Shown piece by piece: positions 37,319-47,751 of a stretch of 64,000 bases of DNA. The DNA comes from Enterobacter sp. RIT418 (GTDB taxonomy: Bacteria > Pseudomonadota > Gammaproteobacteria > Enterobacterales > Enterobacteriaceae), in the NCBI RefSeq assembly GCF_003057745.1, contig NZ_QBJD02000013.1:62001-126000 (forward strand). Reading direction: 5' to 3'. Position numbers and translations under genes: made by a program. Every line of letters begins with the position of its first letter. The first letter of the stretch is position 1. The notes under the pieces are model-generated. The model saw nothing but the letters and a program-made list of their open reading frames with translations, was not told where the DNA came from and searched no databases.

Positions 37319-38490
37319 GCGACTTAACCCGCTACAACAGCCGCCTTCAGGAGCCTAAGCTGCCGCGTTCGACGCTGGTGGCGTGGAGCCTGTTTGCCCT
37401 GCTGGCGGTCTTTATCGCCTGGGCGAGCCTGTTCCACCTGGACGAAGTGACCACCGGCAGCGGCAAGGTGGTGCCCTCCTCGCACGAGCAGGTGATCCAG
37501 TCTCTTGAGGGCGGCATCATCCACAAGCTGCTGGTCCACGAAGGGGATATCGTCGAGCGCGGGCAGCAGCTGGCCCAGCTGGATCGCACCAAGACGGAGT
37601 CCAGCGTGCTGGAGAGCGAATCGCGCCTCAACGCGGCGATGGCCACGGCGGCACGGCTGAGTGCCGAAGTGAACGACACGCCGCTGGTATTTCCCGCCGA
37701 GCTGGACGACGACGTAGAGCTAGTGAAACAGGAAACGGCGCTGTATAACTCTCGCCGCGACAGCCTCGAAAAAGGGATGGCCGGGCTTCGTCAGGGGGCG
37801 GCGCTGGTTCAGCGCGAGCTCTCTCTGACCCAGCCGCTGGTGAAGCAGGGAGCCGCCAGCAGCGTCGAGGTGCTGCGTCTTCAGCGTCAAAAAAACGAGC
37901 TGGAGAACAAAATGACCGAGATGCAAAACCAGTACTACGTCCGCGCCCGGGAAGAGCTGGCGAAAGCCAACGCGGAAATTGAGGCGCAGCGTTCGGTGAT
38001 GAAGGGGCGCGAAGATTCGCTGACCCGCCTGACCTTCAACGCGCCGGTCCGCGGCATCGTTAAGGATATCGACGTGACCACCGTTGGCGGCGTCATTCCG
38101 CCAAACGGCAAGCTGATGACCCTGGTGCCGCTGGACGATCAGATGGTCATTGAAGCGAAAATCTCGCCGCGCGACGTCGCCTTTATCCATCCGGGCCAGC
38201 GGGCGCTGGTGAAAATTACCGCCTATGACTACTCCATCTACGGCGGGCTGGACGGCGAAGTGACCCTGATCTCGCCGGATACGATTCAGGACGAGGTCAA
38301 GCGCGATATTTATTATTACCGCGTGTATATCCGCACCAGCGACAACCACCTGACCAACAAGCAGGGCAAAACGTTCCCTATTTTCCCGGGGATGATTGCC
38401 ACGGTGGATATCAAAACCGGTAATAAAACGATTCTCGACTATTTGCTGAAACCGCTTAACAAAGCGAAAGAAGCGCTGCGCGAAAGATAA
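37315..38490 (+). CDS. HlyD-family periplasmic adaptor of the type I secretion system
   Basis: The product is 391 residues. One N-terminal transmembrane helix lies at about residues 22-41 after a short cytoplasmic tail. A lipoyl/barrel-sandwich segment follows (GSGKVVPSSHEQVIQSLEGG), then a long coiled-coil hairpin (about 95-250), and the second lipoyl half with APVRGIVKDIDVTTVGGVIP. The C-terminal beta-barrel includes IYGGLDGEVTLISPDT, the hallmark of HlyD-type adaptors. It bridges the ABC exporter and the TolC-like channel. It starts by ATGA overlap with the ABC gene and is followed by a clear terminator, marking the end of the secretion operon. Confidence 0.95.
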   Translation: MSDLTRYNSRLQEPKLPRSTLVAWSLFALLAVFIAWASLFHLDEVTTGSGKVVPSSHEQVIQSLEGGIIHKLLVHEGDIVERGQQLAQLDRTKTESSVLESESRLNAAMATAARLSAEVNDTPLVFPAELDDDVELVKQETALYNSRRDSLEKGMAGLRQGAALVQRELSLTQPLVKQGAASSVEVLRLQRQKNELENKMTEMQNQYYVRAREELAKANAEIEAQRSVMKGREDSLTRLTFNAPVRGIVKDIDVTTVGGVIPPNGKLMTLVPLDDQMVIEAKISPRDVAFIHPGQRALVKITAYDYSIYGGLDGEVTLISPDTIQDEVKRDIYYYRVYIRTSDNHLTNKQGKTFPIFPGMIATVDIKTGNKTILDYLLKPLNKAKEALRER

Positions 38491-38495
38491 GCCAG

Positions 38496-38530
38496 TGGCG
38501 ATCGGTCTCCCGATCGCTATTGTTATTTTT
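38496..38530 (+). terminator. Terminator of the secretion operon
   Basis: Stem GCGATCGG-TCTC-CCGATCGC (38498-38517) followed by TATTGTTATTTTT. It lies directly after the HlyD-like stop codon. It overlaps the 3' end of the convergent regulator gene. Confidence 0.85.
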
Positions 38531-39407
38531 GAAGCACGGCCTGCTGAGGCTGTCGTCTTTCTACCGGATGAATATTGAGGTAGTGGGTGACGTAGGCAAA
38601 ATAGAGCGCCGCGTAATTTTCAACCAGCTCGATAAAGCACTGGCGAACGTCAAGCGTACCGTCACCGCGATCTTTAAGGTAGCCAGCCTCTTCTGCGGAT
38701 TTAATGATGCGATGAACGTGAATGCGCGAAACAAAAAATTCTTTTGCCAGCACGCTTGCTGAATACTCAATAATGGCCCCGCGCGCATTGAGATGCCGTC
38801 TCGCCTGGAGATAGAGATACAGCATAATCATTCTTCCGCCGTCCTTTTCGATGAATAACCCGACCTCCGGGAATATCTTCTTGAACGTTACGCCGCGGAA
38901 AAGATATTCCGCCGCGCGGCGGAAGAAATTATTCCGCAGGGTGTCATTATCGAGAAGGTCAACGTTAATATTATTGTCCGGGAAAAGATGCTTAACGGGT
39001 AAAAACGCGCCGGCCATGTAGCGCTTGAGTTCATCGAGACCCTTTTGCGTGGGCTCGATTAACACTTTTCGTCGGTCGTCTTCGCTGCGCCAGGTTTTTA
39101 TACGGTGCGTCGTTTTCAATAATGTGATGATGGCGATAACGCTGTTAGGGCTGGCAATACCGTAGCGTGAGCACAGCGTCTTGATCTCTGACACGGATGA
39201 CGCCTGGTTACCAAACACGAAACAGCACATTGAAAGGACAATATTAAAACGCGATTCCTGGAGCATGACTTTATAAAAAAGAGGCTGTTTCTTATAGATG
39301 GCATCGTTGATGTCATAGTGTTCTTTTATCGCTTCATGGAAGCGGAGGTTCTTTTTTATAAAGTTTCTACGATGCAGGAGTGCATCAATGGAAACATGTA
39401 TATCCAT
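38523..39407 (-). CDS. Putative transcriptional regulator with two winged-helix domains
   Basis: The product is 294 residues; I do not recognise a named family. An N-terminal MarR-like winged helix spans about residues 75-140: helix SVSEIKTLCSRYGIASPNSV, then the wing-like WRSEDDRRKVLIEPTQKG. A middle helical region follows. A second helix-turn-helix lies at about 225-262 (SASVLAKEFFVSRIHVHRII, then EEAGYLKDRGDGT). This suggests a cytoplasmic DNA-binding protein. The gene is clearly more AT-rich than the adhesin and backbone, a sign of transfer. It is convergent with the secretion operon and divergent from the HTH-EAL gene, so it is a candidate regulator of either. Confidence 0.72.
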   Translation of the reverse strand: MDIHVSIDALLHRRNFIKKNLRFHEAIKEHYDINDAIYKKQPLFYKVMLQESRFNIVLSMCCFVFGNQASSVSEIKTLCSRYGIASPNSVIAIITLLKTTHRIKTWRSEDDRRKVLIEPTQKGLDELKRYMAGAFLPVKHLFPDNNINVDLLDNDTLRNNFFRRAAEYLFRGVTFKKIFPEVGLFIEKDGGRMIMLYLYLQARRHLNARGAIIEYSASVLAKEFFVSRIHVHRIIKSAEEAGYLKDRGDGTLDVRQCFIELVENYAALYFAYVTHYLNIHPVERRQPQQAVLQK

Positions 39408-39894
39408 AAATGGCCTTATTAAAAAGAAGTGTTTTGTGTATTTTCTCTACTTATAAATCTAGATTATATTATACACGGAATAAATGAAACTTACGCTCGA
39501 CTTTACCGAAACATAAGCTTTATGCCGCATTTGCGCATTTTGTTACACCTTTGTGCTCGTCTTAACCTGCATCTCTTAACAGCCAGATAAAATTGCGTTA
39601 ACCACAGAGGGAAATAAGCGCAAATTTGTACAGGCTTTGCCCTGCGGATTATGTGGTTTTATATTTCTTTTTATTATAAAGAAGAGAATAAATGTTGTGT
39701 ATTAGCGCTTTTTGTTTAGTGAGATATGGTGCAATGGTAGTTGTTTTGCTACCATTTTGTTAGCCGGATGGAGTAAGCGCGCGACATCCCGATTATAAAA
39801 AAATCTATGAAATACCCCTTTATGGGTATTATTTATATTGTTTGATGACATTCAACATTATTGCTTTAGTACGCATGCATGACAGGAAATAGTT
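39408..39894. promoter_or_regulatory. AT-rich divergent regulatory region with two strong hairpins
   Basis: The 487-bp gap between divergent regulator genes has no convincing ORF. AATGGTAG-TTGTTTTG-CTACCATT at 39733-39756 is followed by TTGTTAG and would form a terminator-like stem on the + strand. AATACCC-CTTTAT-GGGTATT at 39811-39830 lies 64 bp before the HTH-EAL start. Both could be operators or attenuator-like leader hairpins. The very low GC content suggests H-NS silencing. Confidence 0.5.
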
Positions 39895-41352
39895 ATGGAC
39901 AGGATTTCAACGCATAATACGGTATCCGTTATTTCTGGCTGCAATTTTGCTTTTGCAGGTCTGGCCGGATTACTAAAACAAGAGAATATCGCGATCAAAA
40001 GAGTGTCTTACGATGTAGAAGAGGCCAGTAACGATGAGTGTATATTATCGCAGACGGCTTCCGCATCCAGACTCTTTGTTTTCTTTCACAGCGGTGTGGG
40101 AAATGTTCTGGAAGCATTAAAAAAGACCGTTGATATTATCAATAATAGCGAAGCAAATGTAGAGGTTATTGCTTTCGGTCAGGGGTCAGCAAGCTGGTTA
40201 TACAGAATGTTTGCCTCTCTCGTAATTGATAAGAAAAAATTAAAGCAGATTCACGTCATGCCCTGTAAAAACAGGAAAGAGAGTATTTCCTCTGATGATT
40301 TCGTTCTGCTTGAGCCGGTGGCCATTCAGGAAGAATTGCATCAAGGATATATTTTTGAGGGGCTAACCGAGAGAGAGCTTGATGCGGCAATCTATTTCTT
40401 CCGCGGGCTAACCGTTAAGCAGCAATCCCTGCGCGACGGCATCTCGATCAAAACAATCTATATTCACAGGCAAAAGGCGCTGCAGAAGCTGCAGCCCGCC
40501 ATGCACTGCGTCAACGGCGCGCCGGGCAAGCAGAACGCACCGCTCGCGGTGCAGACGTCCGTCAATCACGAGCTGATTTTTACGGATGAGAACGTCGCGA
40601 AAGCGATTGAAAAAAATGAAATCTTTCCCGTTTATCAGGCGATTGTCGATCGCCAGATACGCGCCGTAGGATTTGAAATTTTGCTGCGCTGGCAGCGTGA
40701 CAATACGCTGCTGATGCCGTGCGATTTTCTGCACAATTTACGCAGCCGCTATATTTGGCTGAAGCTGACGGCTATTGTCATCAACGCCGCGGTGCGCGCG
40801 GTCAATAAATATAAAGGGGCATATTACTTTGCCGTTAATATTCCGGCGGTGCTTGCTTCAGGCAATGCGCTGCCGGGGATGGCCAAAAAGGCGCTCGAGC
40901 TGTTGCATAATCCCGCGTGGGCCGACAGGCTGGTTTTTGAATTTGCGGAAAATATCGATATCACGCAGGACAAAGATATTGTTAATACCATGGCAAGGGT
41001 GAAAGAAACCGGCTGCAAGCTGTATCTTGATGATTGCTTCTCACGGGATCACGTGATGTTCCCGGTAAGACAAATACATTTCGACGGCCTGAAGCTGGAT
41101 AAAGATCTGATCGACACCTTCGCCGCGAGCGAAACCGACTCTAGCCTGATAAAAGCGCTTATCTATTTCAGCCAGATGACGGGGTGCGACTGCGTGGCCG
41201 AAGGCGTAGATAGTCAGGAAAAATTCGCCGCGCTGGCTGAAATGGGGGTCCCCCGCTTTCAGGGCTTCCTTTTCTCGCCGCCGGTAAAGGAAGCGGGGCT
41301 GGACGATACGCTATACCGGTTAAACGCGATTACGCCTGATGCGGTGAGCTAG
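39895..41352 (+). CDS. LuxR-type HTH / EAL-domain fusion regulator (PdeL-like)
   Basis: The product is 485 residues. Residues 1-150 form a receiver-like domain without a clear phospho-acceptor pattern, as in RcsA or CsgD. Residues 156-201 are a LuxR/NarL HTH (GLTERELDAAIYFFRGLTVK, then ISIKTIYIHRQKALQKL). Residues about 225-470 are an EAL domain. Catalytic-type residues are mostly kept: E261 in FEILLRW (ExLxR), N in YFAVNIP, E in FEFAEN, DD in YLDDCF, K in LKLDKD, E in VAEGVD and Q in FQGFLF. Loop 6 after DD reads CFSRD instead of FGTG, so activity may be weak or altered. The architecture resembles E. coli PdeL, a c-di-GMP phosphodiesterase and transcription factor, plus an extra N-terminal domain. 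It probably links cyclic-di-GMP to expression of the adhesin cluster. It ends 24 bp from the convergent msrA. Confidence 0.85.
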   Translation: MDRISTHNTVSVISGCNFAFAGLAGLLKQENIAIKRVSYDVEEASNDECILSQTASASRLFVFFHSGVGNVLEALKKTVDIINNSEANVEVIAFGQGSASWLYRMFASLVIDKKKLKQIHVMPCKNRKESISSDDFVLLEPVAIQEELHQGYIFEGLTERELDAAIYFFRGLTVKQQSLRDGISIKTIYIHRQKALQKLQPAMHCVNGAPGKQNAPLAVQTSVNHELIFTDENVAKAIEKNEIFPVYQAIVDRQIRAVGFEILLRWQRDNTLLMPCDFLHNLRSRYIWLKLTAIVINAAVRAVNKYKGAYYFAVNIPAVLASGNALPGMAKKALELLHNPAWADRLVFEFAENIDITQDKDIVNTMARVKETGCKLYLDDCFSRDHVMFPVRQIHFDGLKLDKDLIDTFAASETDSSLIKALIYFSQMTGCDCVAEGVDSQEKFAALAEMGVPRFQGFLFSPPVKEAGLDDTLYRLNAITPDAVS

Positions 41353-41376
41353 CGGGTCATCCCTGACCCTGCCGTT

Positions 41377-42018
41377 TTACGCCAGCTGCGGCGGCAGGCA
41401 GACGCCAATCCCGCCGATGCCGCAATAGCCGTACGGGTTTTTATGCAGATACTGCTGATGATCATCTTCTGCATAGTAAAACGGTTTTGCGGTGGCGATC
41501 TCCGTCGTCACCTGGCGCGAGTCGCCTGCGTCATGCATGGCTTGCTGGAAGCGTTCCAGGCTGGCGCGGGCGGCGCTGTCCTGCTCGGGCGTGAGCGGGT
41601 AGATTGCGGAGCGATACTGCGTGCCGCTGTCGTTGCCCTGGCGCATCCCCTGGGCCGGGTCATGATTTTCCCAAAAGACCTGCAGCAGCTGCTCGTAGCG
41701 AATCACGTTCGGGTCATAGACCACGCGCACGGCTTCCGCATGGCCGGTATCGCCGGAGCACACTTCACGGTAGGTTGGGTTCGGCGTGTATCCGCCGGTA
41801 TAGCCCGCCGCGGTGCTGTAGACGCCGGGCAATTGCCAGAACAGGCGTTCAACGCCCCAGAAGCAGCCCATAGCGAACAATGCGATTTCCATTCCATCAG
41901 GAACATTTGTCATTGAATGACCGTTTACAGCGTGTAAAGTCGCTACGGGCATAGGGGTGTTTCGTCCCGGTAATGCATCGGCCTGAGAAACAAGATGCTG
42001 TTTGTTGAATAAACTCAC
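41377..42018 (-). CDS. msrA: Peptide-methionine (S)-S-oxide reductase MsrA
   Basis: The product is 213 residues. The catalytic motif GCFWG has the nucleophile at C52; resolving cysteines are C199 and C207 in the C-terminal [13 protein letters not shown], as in the E. coli enzyme. It reduces S-methionine sulfoxide in proteins and free methionine using thioredoxin, in the cytoplasm. It is divergent from tamA, as in E. coli. Its 3' side, next to ytfL in E. coli, is the right junction of the inserted island. Confidence 0.97.
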   Translation of the reverse strand: MSLFNKQHLVSQADALPGRNTPMPVATLHAVNGHSMTNVPDGMEIALFAMGCFWGVERLFWQLPGVYSTAAGYTGGYTPNPTYREVCSGDTGHAEAVRVVYDPNVIRYEQLLQVFWENHDPAQGMRQGNDSGTQYRSAIYPLTPEQDSAARASLERFQQAMHDAGDSRQVTTEIATAKPFYYAEDDHQQYLHKNPYGYCGIGGIGVCLPPQLA

Positions 42019-42242
42019 GGTGGGGCCTCCCGGGGAGCGATGTTTCGGTTAAGGTTGTCACGGCGCGTTTAATTGAACACAATAAACGCGCTGAATGAGT
42101 CTAGATTTAATCATAAGAAATATTTGGGTGTTATACCCTTTTTCAACCCTTGAATGGGGTTTTGGGCTAATTAGCCGTCAAGGCCGCGGAGCGGCACTTC
42201 ATTTGCTTCCAGGGGTGGACACAAGGATATTCAGGAGAAAAC

Positions 42243-43976
42243 GTGCCAAAAATCCGCCAGTTATGTTTAGTCAGTCTTTTGCTGACAAGCGGAGTCGCCA
42301 GTGCGGCGAATGTTCGTTTGCAGGTTGAGGGGTTGTCCGGGGCGCTGGAAAAAAACGTACGCGCGCAGCTGTCTACCATTGAGAGTGACGAAGTCACCCC
42401 GGACCGCCGCTTTCGCGCGCGCGTTGATGATGCCATCCGCGAGGGGCTAAAAGCGCTGGGCTATTATGAGCCGACGATTGACTTCGATCTGCGTCCGCCG
42501 CCGGCCAAAGGGCGGCAGGTGCTGATTGCCCGCGTCTCGCCGGGCGAGCCGGTCAAAATAGGCGGCACCAACGTCATCCTGCGCGGCGGCGCGCGTACCG
42601 ATCGCGATTTTCTCGACCTGTTAAGCACGCGCCCGAAGGTGGGCACCGTGCTTAACCACGGCGATTACGACCACTTTAAAAAGTCACTGACCAGCGTCTC
42701 GCTGCGCAAGGGCTATTTCGATAGCCAGTTTGATAAAAGCCAGCTGGGCGTTGCGCTGGACCGCCATCAGGCGTTCTGGGATATCGATTACGACAGCGGC
42801 GAGCGCTACCGCTTCGGCGAGGTGACGTTCGAAGGCTCGCAAATCCGCGAAGAGTATTTGCAAAACCTGGTGCCGTTTAAGCAAGGCGATTATTACCAGT
42901 CGAAAGACCTGGCCGAACTCAACCGCCGCCTGTCGGCGACCGGCTGGTTTAACTCTGTCGTCGTTGCGCCGGAGTTTGAAAAATCCCGCAAGACCAAGGT
43001 GTTGCCGCTGCACGGCGTGGTATCGCCGCGCACCGAGAACACGATTGAAACCGGCGTGGGCTACTCCACCGACGTGGGGCCGCGCGTTAAGGCGACGTGG
43101 AAAAAGCCGTGGATGAACTCTTACGGCCACAGTCTGACGACCAGCGCCAGCATCTCGGCGCCCGAGCAGCAGCTCGATTTCAGCTACAAAATGCCGCTGC
43201 TGAAAAACCCGCTCGAGCAATATTACCTGGTGCAGGGCGGCTTCAAGCGTACCGATCTCAACGATACCGAGGCGGACTCCACCACGCTTGCGGTCTCCCG
43301 CTACTGGGACTTGTCCAGCGGCTGGCAGCGCGCCATTAACCTGCGCTGGAGCCTCGACCACTTTACCCAGGCCAACGTCACCAACACCACCATGCTGCTT
43401 TACCCGGGCGTGATGATCAGCCGGACCCGCTCGCGCGGCGGCCTGATGCCGACCTGGGGCGATTCCCAGCGCTACTCCATTGATTACTCCAATACCATGT
43501 GGGGTTCCGATGTGGATTTCTCGGTGATTCAGGCGCAAAACGTCTGGATCCGCACGCTGTATGACAAGCACCGCTTCGTGGTGCGCGGCAACCTCGGCTG
43601 GATCGAGACCGGCGATTTCGACAAAGTCCCGCCGGACCTGCGCTTCTTCGCCGGGGGCGACCGCAGCATTCGCGGGTACAAATACAAATCCATCGCGCCT
43701 AAAGACGACGACGGCAAGCTAATCGGTGCGTCCAAGCTGGCGACCGGCTCGCTGGAGTACCAGTACAACGTCAGCGGCAAATGGTGGGGCGCCATGTTCG
43801 TCGACGGCGGCGAGGCAGTGAGCGATATCCGCCAGAGCGATTTCAAAACCGGCGCGGGCGTGGGCGTGCGCTGGCAGTCCCCGGTCGGGCCGATCAAGCT
43901 CGACTTCGCCGTTCCGGTCGGCGACAAAGAAGAACACGGTTTACAGTTTTACATCGGTCTGGGGCCTGAATTATGA
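42243..43976 (+). CDS. tamA: Translocation and assembly module protein TamA (Omp85)
   Basis: The product is 577 residues from a GTG start at 42243 with an AGGAG ribosome site upstream. The signal peptide is cleaved near residue 21 ([10 protein letters not shown]). Three POTRA domains lie at about 22-265 and an Omp85 16-strand barrel fills the rest. The barrel includes the conserved [10 protein letters not shown] loop-6 motif (RGY) at about residue 476 and a terminal aromatic-rich strand ([11 protein letters not shown]). TamA sits in the outer membrane and works with TamB in outer-membrane protein insertion and phospholipid transport. It overlaps tamB by four bases (ATGA). Confidence 0.97.
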   Translation: MPKIRQLCLVSLLLTSGVASAANVRLQVEGLSGALEKNVRAQLSTIESDEVTPDRRFRARVDDAIREGLKALGYYEPTIDFDLRPPPAKGRQVLIARVSPGEPVKIGGTNVILRGGARTDRDFLDLLSTRPKVGTVLNHGDYDHFKKSLTSVSLRKGYFDSQFDKSQLGVALDRHQAFWDIDYDSGERYRFGEVTFEGSQIREEYLQNLVPFKQGDYYQSKDLAELNRRLSATGWFNSVVVAPEFEKSRKTKVLPLHGVVSPRTENTIETGVGYSTDVGPRVKATWKKPWMNSYGHSLTTSASISAPEQQLDFSYKMPLLKNPLEQYYLVQGGFKRTDLNDTEADSTTLAVSRYWDLSSGWQRAINLRWSLDHFTQANVTNTTMLLYPGVMISRTRSRGGLMPTWGDSQRYSIDYSNTMWGSDVDFSVIQAQNVWIRTLYDKHRFVVRGNLGWIETGDFDKVPPDLRFFAGGDRSIRGYKYKSIAPKDDDGKLIGASKLATGSLEYQYNVSGKWWGAMFVDGGEAVSDIRQSDFKTGAGVGVRWQSPVGPIKLDFAVPVGDKEEHGLQFYIGLGPEL

Positions 43977-46900
43977 GTTTATGGAAGAAGATAAGCCTCG
44001 GGGTGCTGATTTTTATCGTGCTGCTGCTCGGTACGGTGGCGTTCCTGGTGGGCACCACCACCGGCCTGCATCTGCTGTTTAACGCCGCGAACCGCTGGGT
44101 GCCGGGGCTGGAAATTGGCCAGGTGACGGGCGGCTGGCGCGATCTGCGCGTGAAGAACCTGCGCTATGAGCAGCCTGGCGTGGCGGTTAACGCCGGCGAG
44201 TTTCATCTGGCGGTGAAGCTCGGCTGCCTGCGGGACAGCAAGCTCTGCGTTAACGATCTGTCGCTAAAAGATGTTAACGTGGCGATAGATTCGAAGAAAA
44301 TGCCGAAGTCTGCGCCGGTTGAAGAGGAGGACAGCGGCCCGCTGAACCTCTCCACGCCGTACCCGATTGCGCTTTATCGGGTCGCGCTGGATAACGTCAA
44401 TATCAAGATCGACGACACCACGGTGTCGGTGATGGATTTCACCTCCGGCCTGCGCTGGCAGGAGAAAAACCTCACCCTGACGCCTACCTCGCTGCAGGGG
44501 CTGCTGATTGCCCTGCCGAAAGTGGCGGACGTGGCGCAGGAGGAGATCGTCGAGCCGAAGATCCAGAATCCGCAGCCGGAAGAGAAGCCGCTGGGCGAAA
44601 CCCTGAAGGACCTCTTCTCCAAACCGGTGCTGCCGGAAATGACCGACGTCCATCTGCCGCTTAACCTCAATATTGAAGAGTTTAAGGGCGAGCAGCTGCG
44701 CCTGACGGGCGATACCGATCTCACGGTGTACAACCTGCTCCTCAAAGTCAGCAGCATCGACGGCAATATGAAGCTGGACGCGCTGGATATCGACACCAAT
44801 CAGGGATCGGTTAACGCGTCAGGGCATGCCCTCCTGCGCGACAGCTGGCCGGTGGATATCACGCTCAACAGCGCGCTCAACGTCGACCCGCTGAAGGGCG
44901 AGAAGGTGAAGCTGAAGGTCGGCGGCGCGCTGCGCGAGAAGCTGGATGTCGGCGTGAATCTCTCCGGCCCGGTGGATATGGTCCTGCGCGCGCAAGCGCA
45001 GCTGGCGGAAGCCGGGCTGCCGATCAACCTTGAGGTTGTCAGCAAGCAGCTGTACTGGCCGTTTACCGGTGAAAAACAGTTCCAGGCCGACGACCTGAAG
45101 CTGAAGCTGAGCGGCAAGATGACCGATTACACGCTCTCCTTCCGCACCGCGGTGAAGGGGCAGGGCGTGCCGCCTGCAAACATCACCCTGGATGCAAAAG
45201 GCAACGAGCAGCAGGTCAATCTCGACAAGCTGACCGTGGCGGCGCTGGAAGGCAAAACCGAGCTGACCGCGCTGCTGGACTGGCAGCAGGCGATCAGCTG
45301 GCGCGGCGAGCTGAAGCTGACGGGCATCAACACGGCGAAAGAGGTCCCGGAGTGGCCGTCAAAACTCGACGGGCTGATCAAAACCCGCGGCAGCCTCTAC
45401 GGCGGCACCTGGCAGATGGACGTGCCGGAGATCAAGCTCTCCGGCAACGTGAAGCAGAATAAGGTTAACGTCGATGGCTCCCTGAAGGGAAACAGCTATC
45501 TGCAGTGGGTCATTCCCGGCCTGCACGTGGCGCTGGGGCGTAACACCGCGGATATTAAAGGCGAGCTGGGGGTGAAGGATCTTGATCTGGACGCCACCAT
45601 CGACGCGCCGAATCTGGACAACGCTCTGCCGGGCCTCGGCGGCACGGCAAAAGGGCTGGTCAAGGTGCGCGGCACGGTGGATGCGCCGCAGCTGCTGGCC
45701 GATATCACCGCCAATAACCTGCGCTGGCAGGCGCTCTCCGTCGCGCGCGTTCGCGTGGAAGGTGACGTGAAATCCACCGACCAGATCGGCGGCAACCTGA
45801 ACCTGCGCGTGGAGCGTATCTCCCAGCCGGACGTCAATATTGGCCTTGTGACGCTGGACGCCAAAGGCAACGAGAAGCAGCACGACCTCCAGCTGCGGGT
45901 GCAGGGCGAGCCGGTCTCCGGGCAGCTGCATCTGACCGGGAGCTTTGACCGCAAGGAAGAGCGCTGGAAGGGCACGCTGGATAATACTCGCTTCAGCACG
46001 CCGGTCGGGCCGCTGGCGCTGTCGCGGTCCATCGCGCTGGACTACCGCAACGCCGAGCAGAAAATCAGCATAGGGCCGCACTGCTGGACCAACCCGAACG
46101 CCGAGCTGTGCGTGCCGCAGACTATTGATGCCGGTGCGGAAGGGCGCGCGCAGATCACCCTCAACCGCTTCGATCTGGCGATGCTGAAACCGTTTATGCC
46201 GGACACCACTCAGGCGAGCGGCGTCTTCAGCGGCAAGGCAGACGTGGCGTGGGACACCACCAAAGAGGGGCTGCCGCAGGGCAGCGTGACGCTCTCCGGG
46301 CGTAACGTGAAGGTGACGCAGGTGGTCAACGACGCCTCGCTGCCGGTGGCGTTCGACACGCTCAACCTGAATGCGGATCTGCACAACAACCGCGCCGAGC
46401 TCGGCTGGACGATCCGCCTGACCAACAACGGCCAGTTCGACGGGAAAGTGCAGATTACCGATCCTCAGGGGCGGCGCAATCTGGGCGGCAACGTCAACAT
46501 TCGCAACTTCAACCTGGCGATGGTAAACCCGATCTTCTCGCGCGGCGAAAAAGCGGCGGGCATGCTGAACGCTAACCTGCGCCTGGCGGGGGATGCGCAG
46601 AACCCGCAGCTGTTCGGGCAGATGGGGCTTAACGGCGTCGACATCGACGGCAACTTTATGCCGTTCGATATGCAGCCGAGCCAGATCGCCATGAACTTCA
46701 ACGGCAGAAGCTCGACGCTTGCCGGGGTGGTGCGCACGCAGCAGGGCGAAATTAACCTCAGCGGCGACGCCGACTGGAGCCAGCTGGAAAACTGGCGCGC
46801 CCGCATCGCGGCGAAGGGGAGCCGGGTGCGCATTACGGTGCCGCCGATGGTACGCCTCGACGTATCGCCTGACGTGGTCTTTGAAGCGACGCCGAGCCTC

Positions 46901-47749
46901 TTCACGCTGGACGGCAGCGTGGACGTGCCGTGGGCGCGAATCGTGGTTCACGACGTGCCGGAAAGCGCGGTCGGCGTCTCCAGTGATGAAGTTATGCTCA
47001 ATGAAAATCTGAAACCTGTCGAAGAGAAGAGCGCGGGCATACCGATCAATAGTAATCTTATCGTACACGTGGGGAACAACGTGCGGTTGGATGCGTTTGG
47101 GCTGAAGGCGAGACTCACCGGCGACCTGAAGGTTGCGCAGGATAAACAGGGGCTTGGTCTGAACGGGCAAATCAATATTCCTCAGGGGCGCTTCCACGCC
47201 TATGGGCAGGATTTGATTGTGCGTAAAGGCGAGCTGCTGTTCTCCGGACCACCGGATCAGCCGCTGCTGAACATCGAGGCGATCCGTAACCCAGACGCCA
47301 CGGAGAACGACGTGATTGCCGGGGTGCGCGTGACCGGCTCGGCGGATGAACCGAAAGCGGAGATCTTCTCCGACCCGGCGATGTCGCAGCAGGAAGCGCT
47401 CTCTTATCTGCTTCGCGGGCAGGGCCTGGAGAGCGGGCAAAGCGACAGCGCGGCGATGACCTCAATGTTAGTTGGCCTGGGGGTTGCACAAAGTGGTCAG
47501 GTTGTGGGTAAAATCGGCGAGACGTTTGGCGTAAGCAATCTGGCGCTGGACACCCAGGGCGTAGGTGACTCGTCGCAGGTGGTGGTCAGCGGCTATGTAC
47601 TGCCGGGTCTGCAGGTGAAATACGGCGTGGGGATCTTTGACTCGCTGGCCACACTCACGCTACGCTATCGCCTGATGCCTAAGCTATATCTGGAAGCAGT
47701 GTCTGGCGTAGATCAGGCACTTGATCTGCTCTATCAGTTTGAGTTTTAG
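43973..47749 (+). CDS. tamB: Translocation and assembly module subunit TamB (AsmA-like bridge)
   Basis: The product is 1258 residues, the usual length. An N-terminal signal-anchor helix (about residues 6-28, [20 protein letters not shown]) is followed by a long beta-taco region and the C-terminal DUF490 domain (about 900-1258). That domain ends with [20 protein letters not shown] and a final YQFEF. TamB spans the periplasm from the inner membrane and docks to TamA POTRA1. It belongs to the bridge-like lipid-transfer family (with YhdP and YdbH). It is co-transcribed with tamA; ytfP follows after two bases. Confidence 0.97.
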   Translation: MSLWKKISLGVLIFIVLLLGTVAFLVGTTTGLHLLFNAANRWVPGLEIGQVTGGWRDLRVKNLRYEQPGVAVNAGEFHLAVKLGCLRDSKLCVNDLSLKDVNVAIDSKKMPKSAPVEEEDSGPLNLSTPYPIALYRVALDNVNIKIDDTTVSVMDFTSGLRWQEKNLTLTPTSLQGLLIALPKVADVAQEEIVEPKIQNPQPEEKPLGETLKDLFSKPVLPEMTDVHLPLNLNIEEFKGEQLRLTGDTDLTVYNLLLKVSSIDGNMKLDALDIDTNQGSVNASGHALLRDSWPVDITLNSALNVDPLKGEKVKLKVGGALREKLDVGVNLSGPVDMVLRAQAQLAEAGLPINLEVVSKQLYWPFTGEKQFQADDLKLKLSGKMTDYTLSFRTAVKGQGVPPANITLDAKGNEQQVNLDKLTVAALEGKTELTALLDWQQAISWRGELKLTGINTAKEVPEWPSKLDGLIKTRGSLYGGTWQMDVPEIKLSGNVKQNKVNVDGSLKGNSYLQWVIPGLHVALGRNTADIKGELGVKDLDLDATIDAPNLDNALPGLGGTAKGLVKVRGTVDAPQLLADITANNLRWQALSVARVRVEGDVKSTDQIGGNLNLRVERISQPDVNIGLVTLDAKGNEKQHDLQLRVQGEPVSGQLHLTGSFDRKEERWKGTLDNTRFSTPVGPLALSRSIALDYRNAEQKISIGPHCWTNPNAELCVPQTIDAGAEGRAQITLNRFDLAMLKPFMPDTTQASGVFSGKADVAWDTTKEGLPQGSVTLSGRNVKVTQVVNDASLPVAFDTLNLNADLHNNRAELGWTIRLTNNGQFDGKVQITDPQGRRNLGGNVNIRNFNLAMVNPIFSRGEKAAGMLNANLRLAGDAQNPQLFGQMGLNGVDIDGNFMPFDMQPSQIAMNFNGRSSTLAGVVRTQQGEINLSGDADWSQLENWRARIAAKGSRVRITVPPMVRLDVSPDVVFEATPSLFTLDGSVDVPWARIVVHDVPESAVGVSSDEVMLNENLKPVEEKSAGIPINSNLIVHVGNNVRLDAFGLKARLTGDLKVAQDKQGLGLNGQINIPQGRFHAYGQDLIVRKGELLFSGPPDQPLLNIEAIRNPDATENDVIAGVRVTGSADEPKAEIFSDPAMSQQEALSYLLRGQGLESGQSDSAAMTSMLVGLGVAQSGQVVGKIGETFGVSNLALDTQGVGDSSQVVVSGYVLPGLQVKYGVGIFDSLATLTLRYRLMPKLYLEAVSGVDQALDLLYQFEF

Positions 47750-47751
47750 CA

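Noticed and set aside
45359-47440. Minus-strand frame of 693 codons inside tamB
   Set aside because: It lies fully antisense to a well-conserved gene and has the Arg/His-rich composition of shadow frames in GC-rich DNA.
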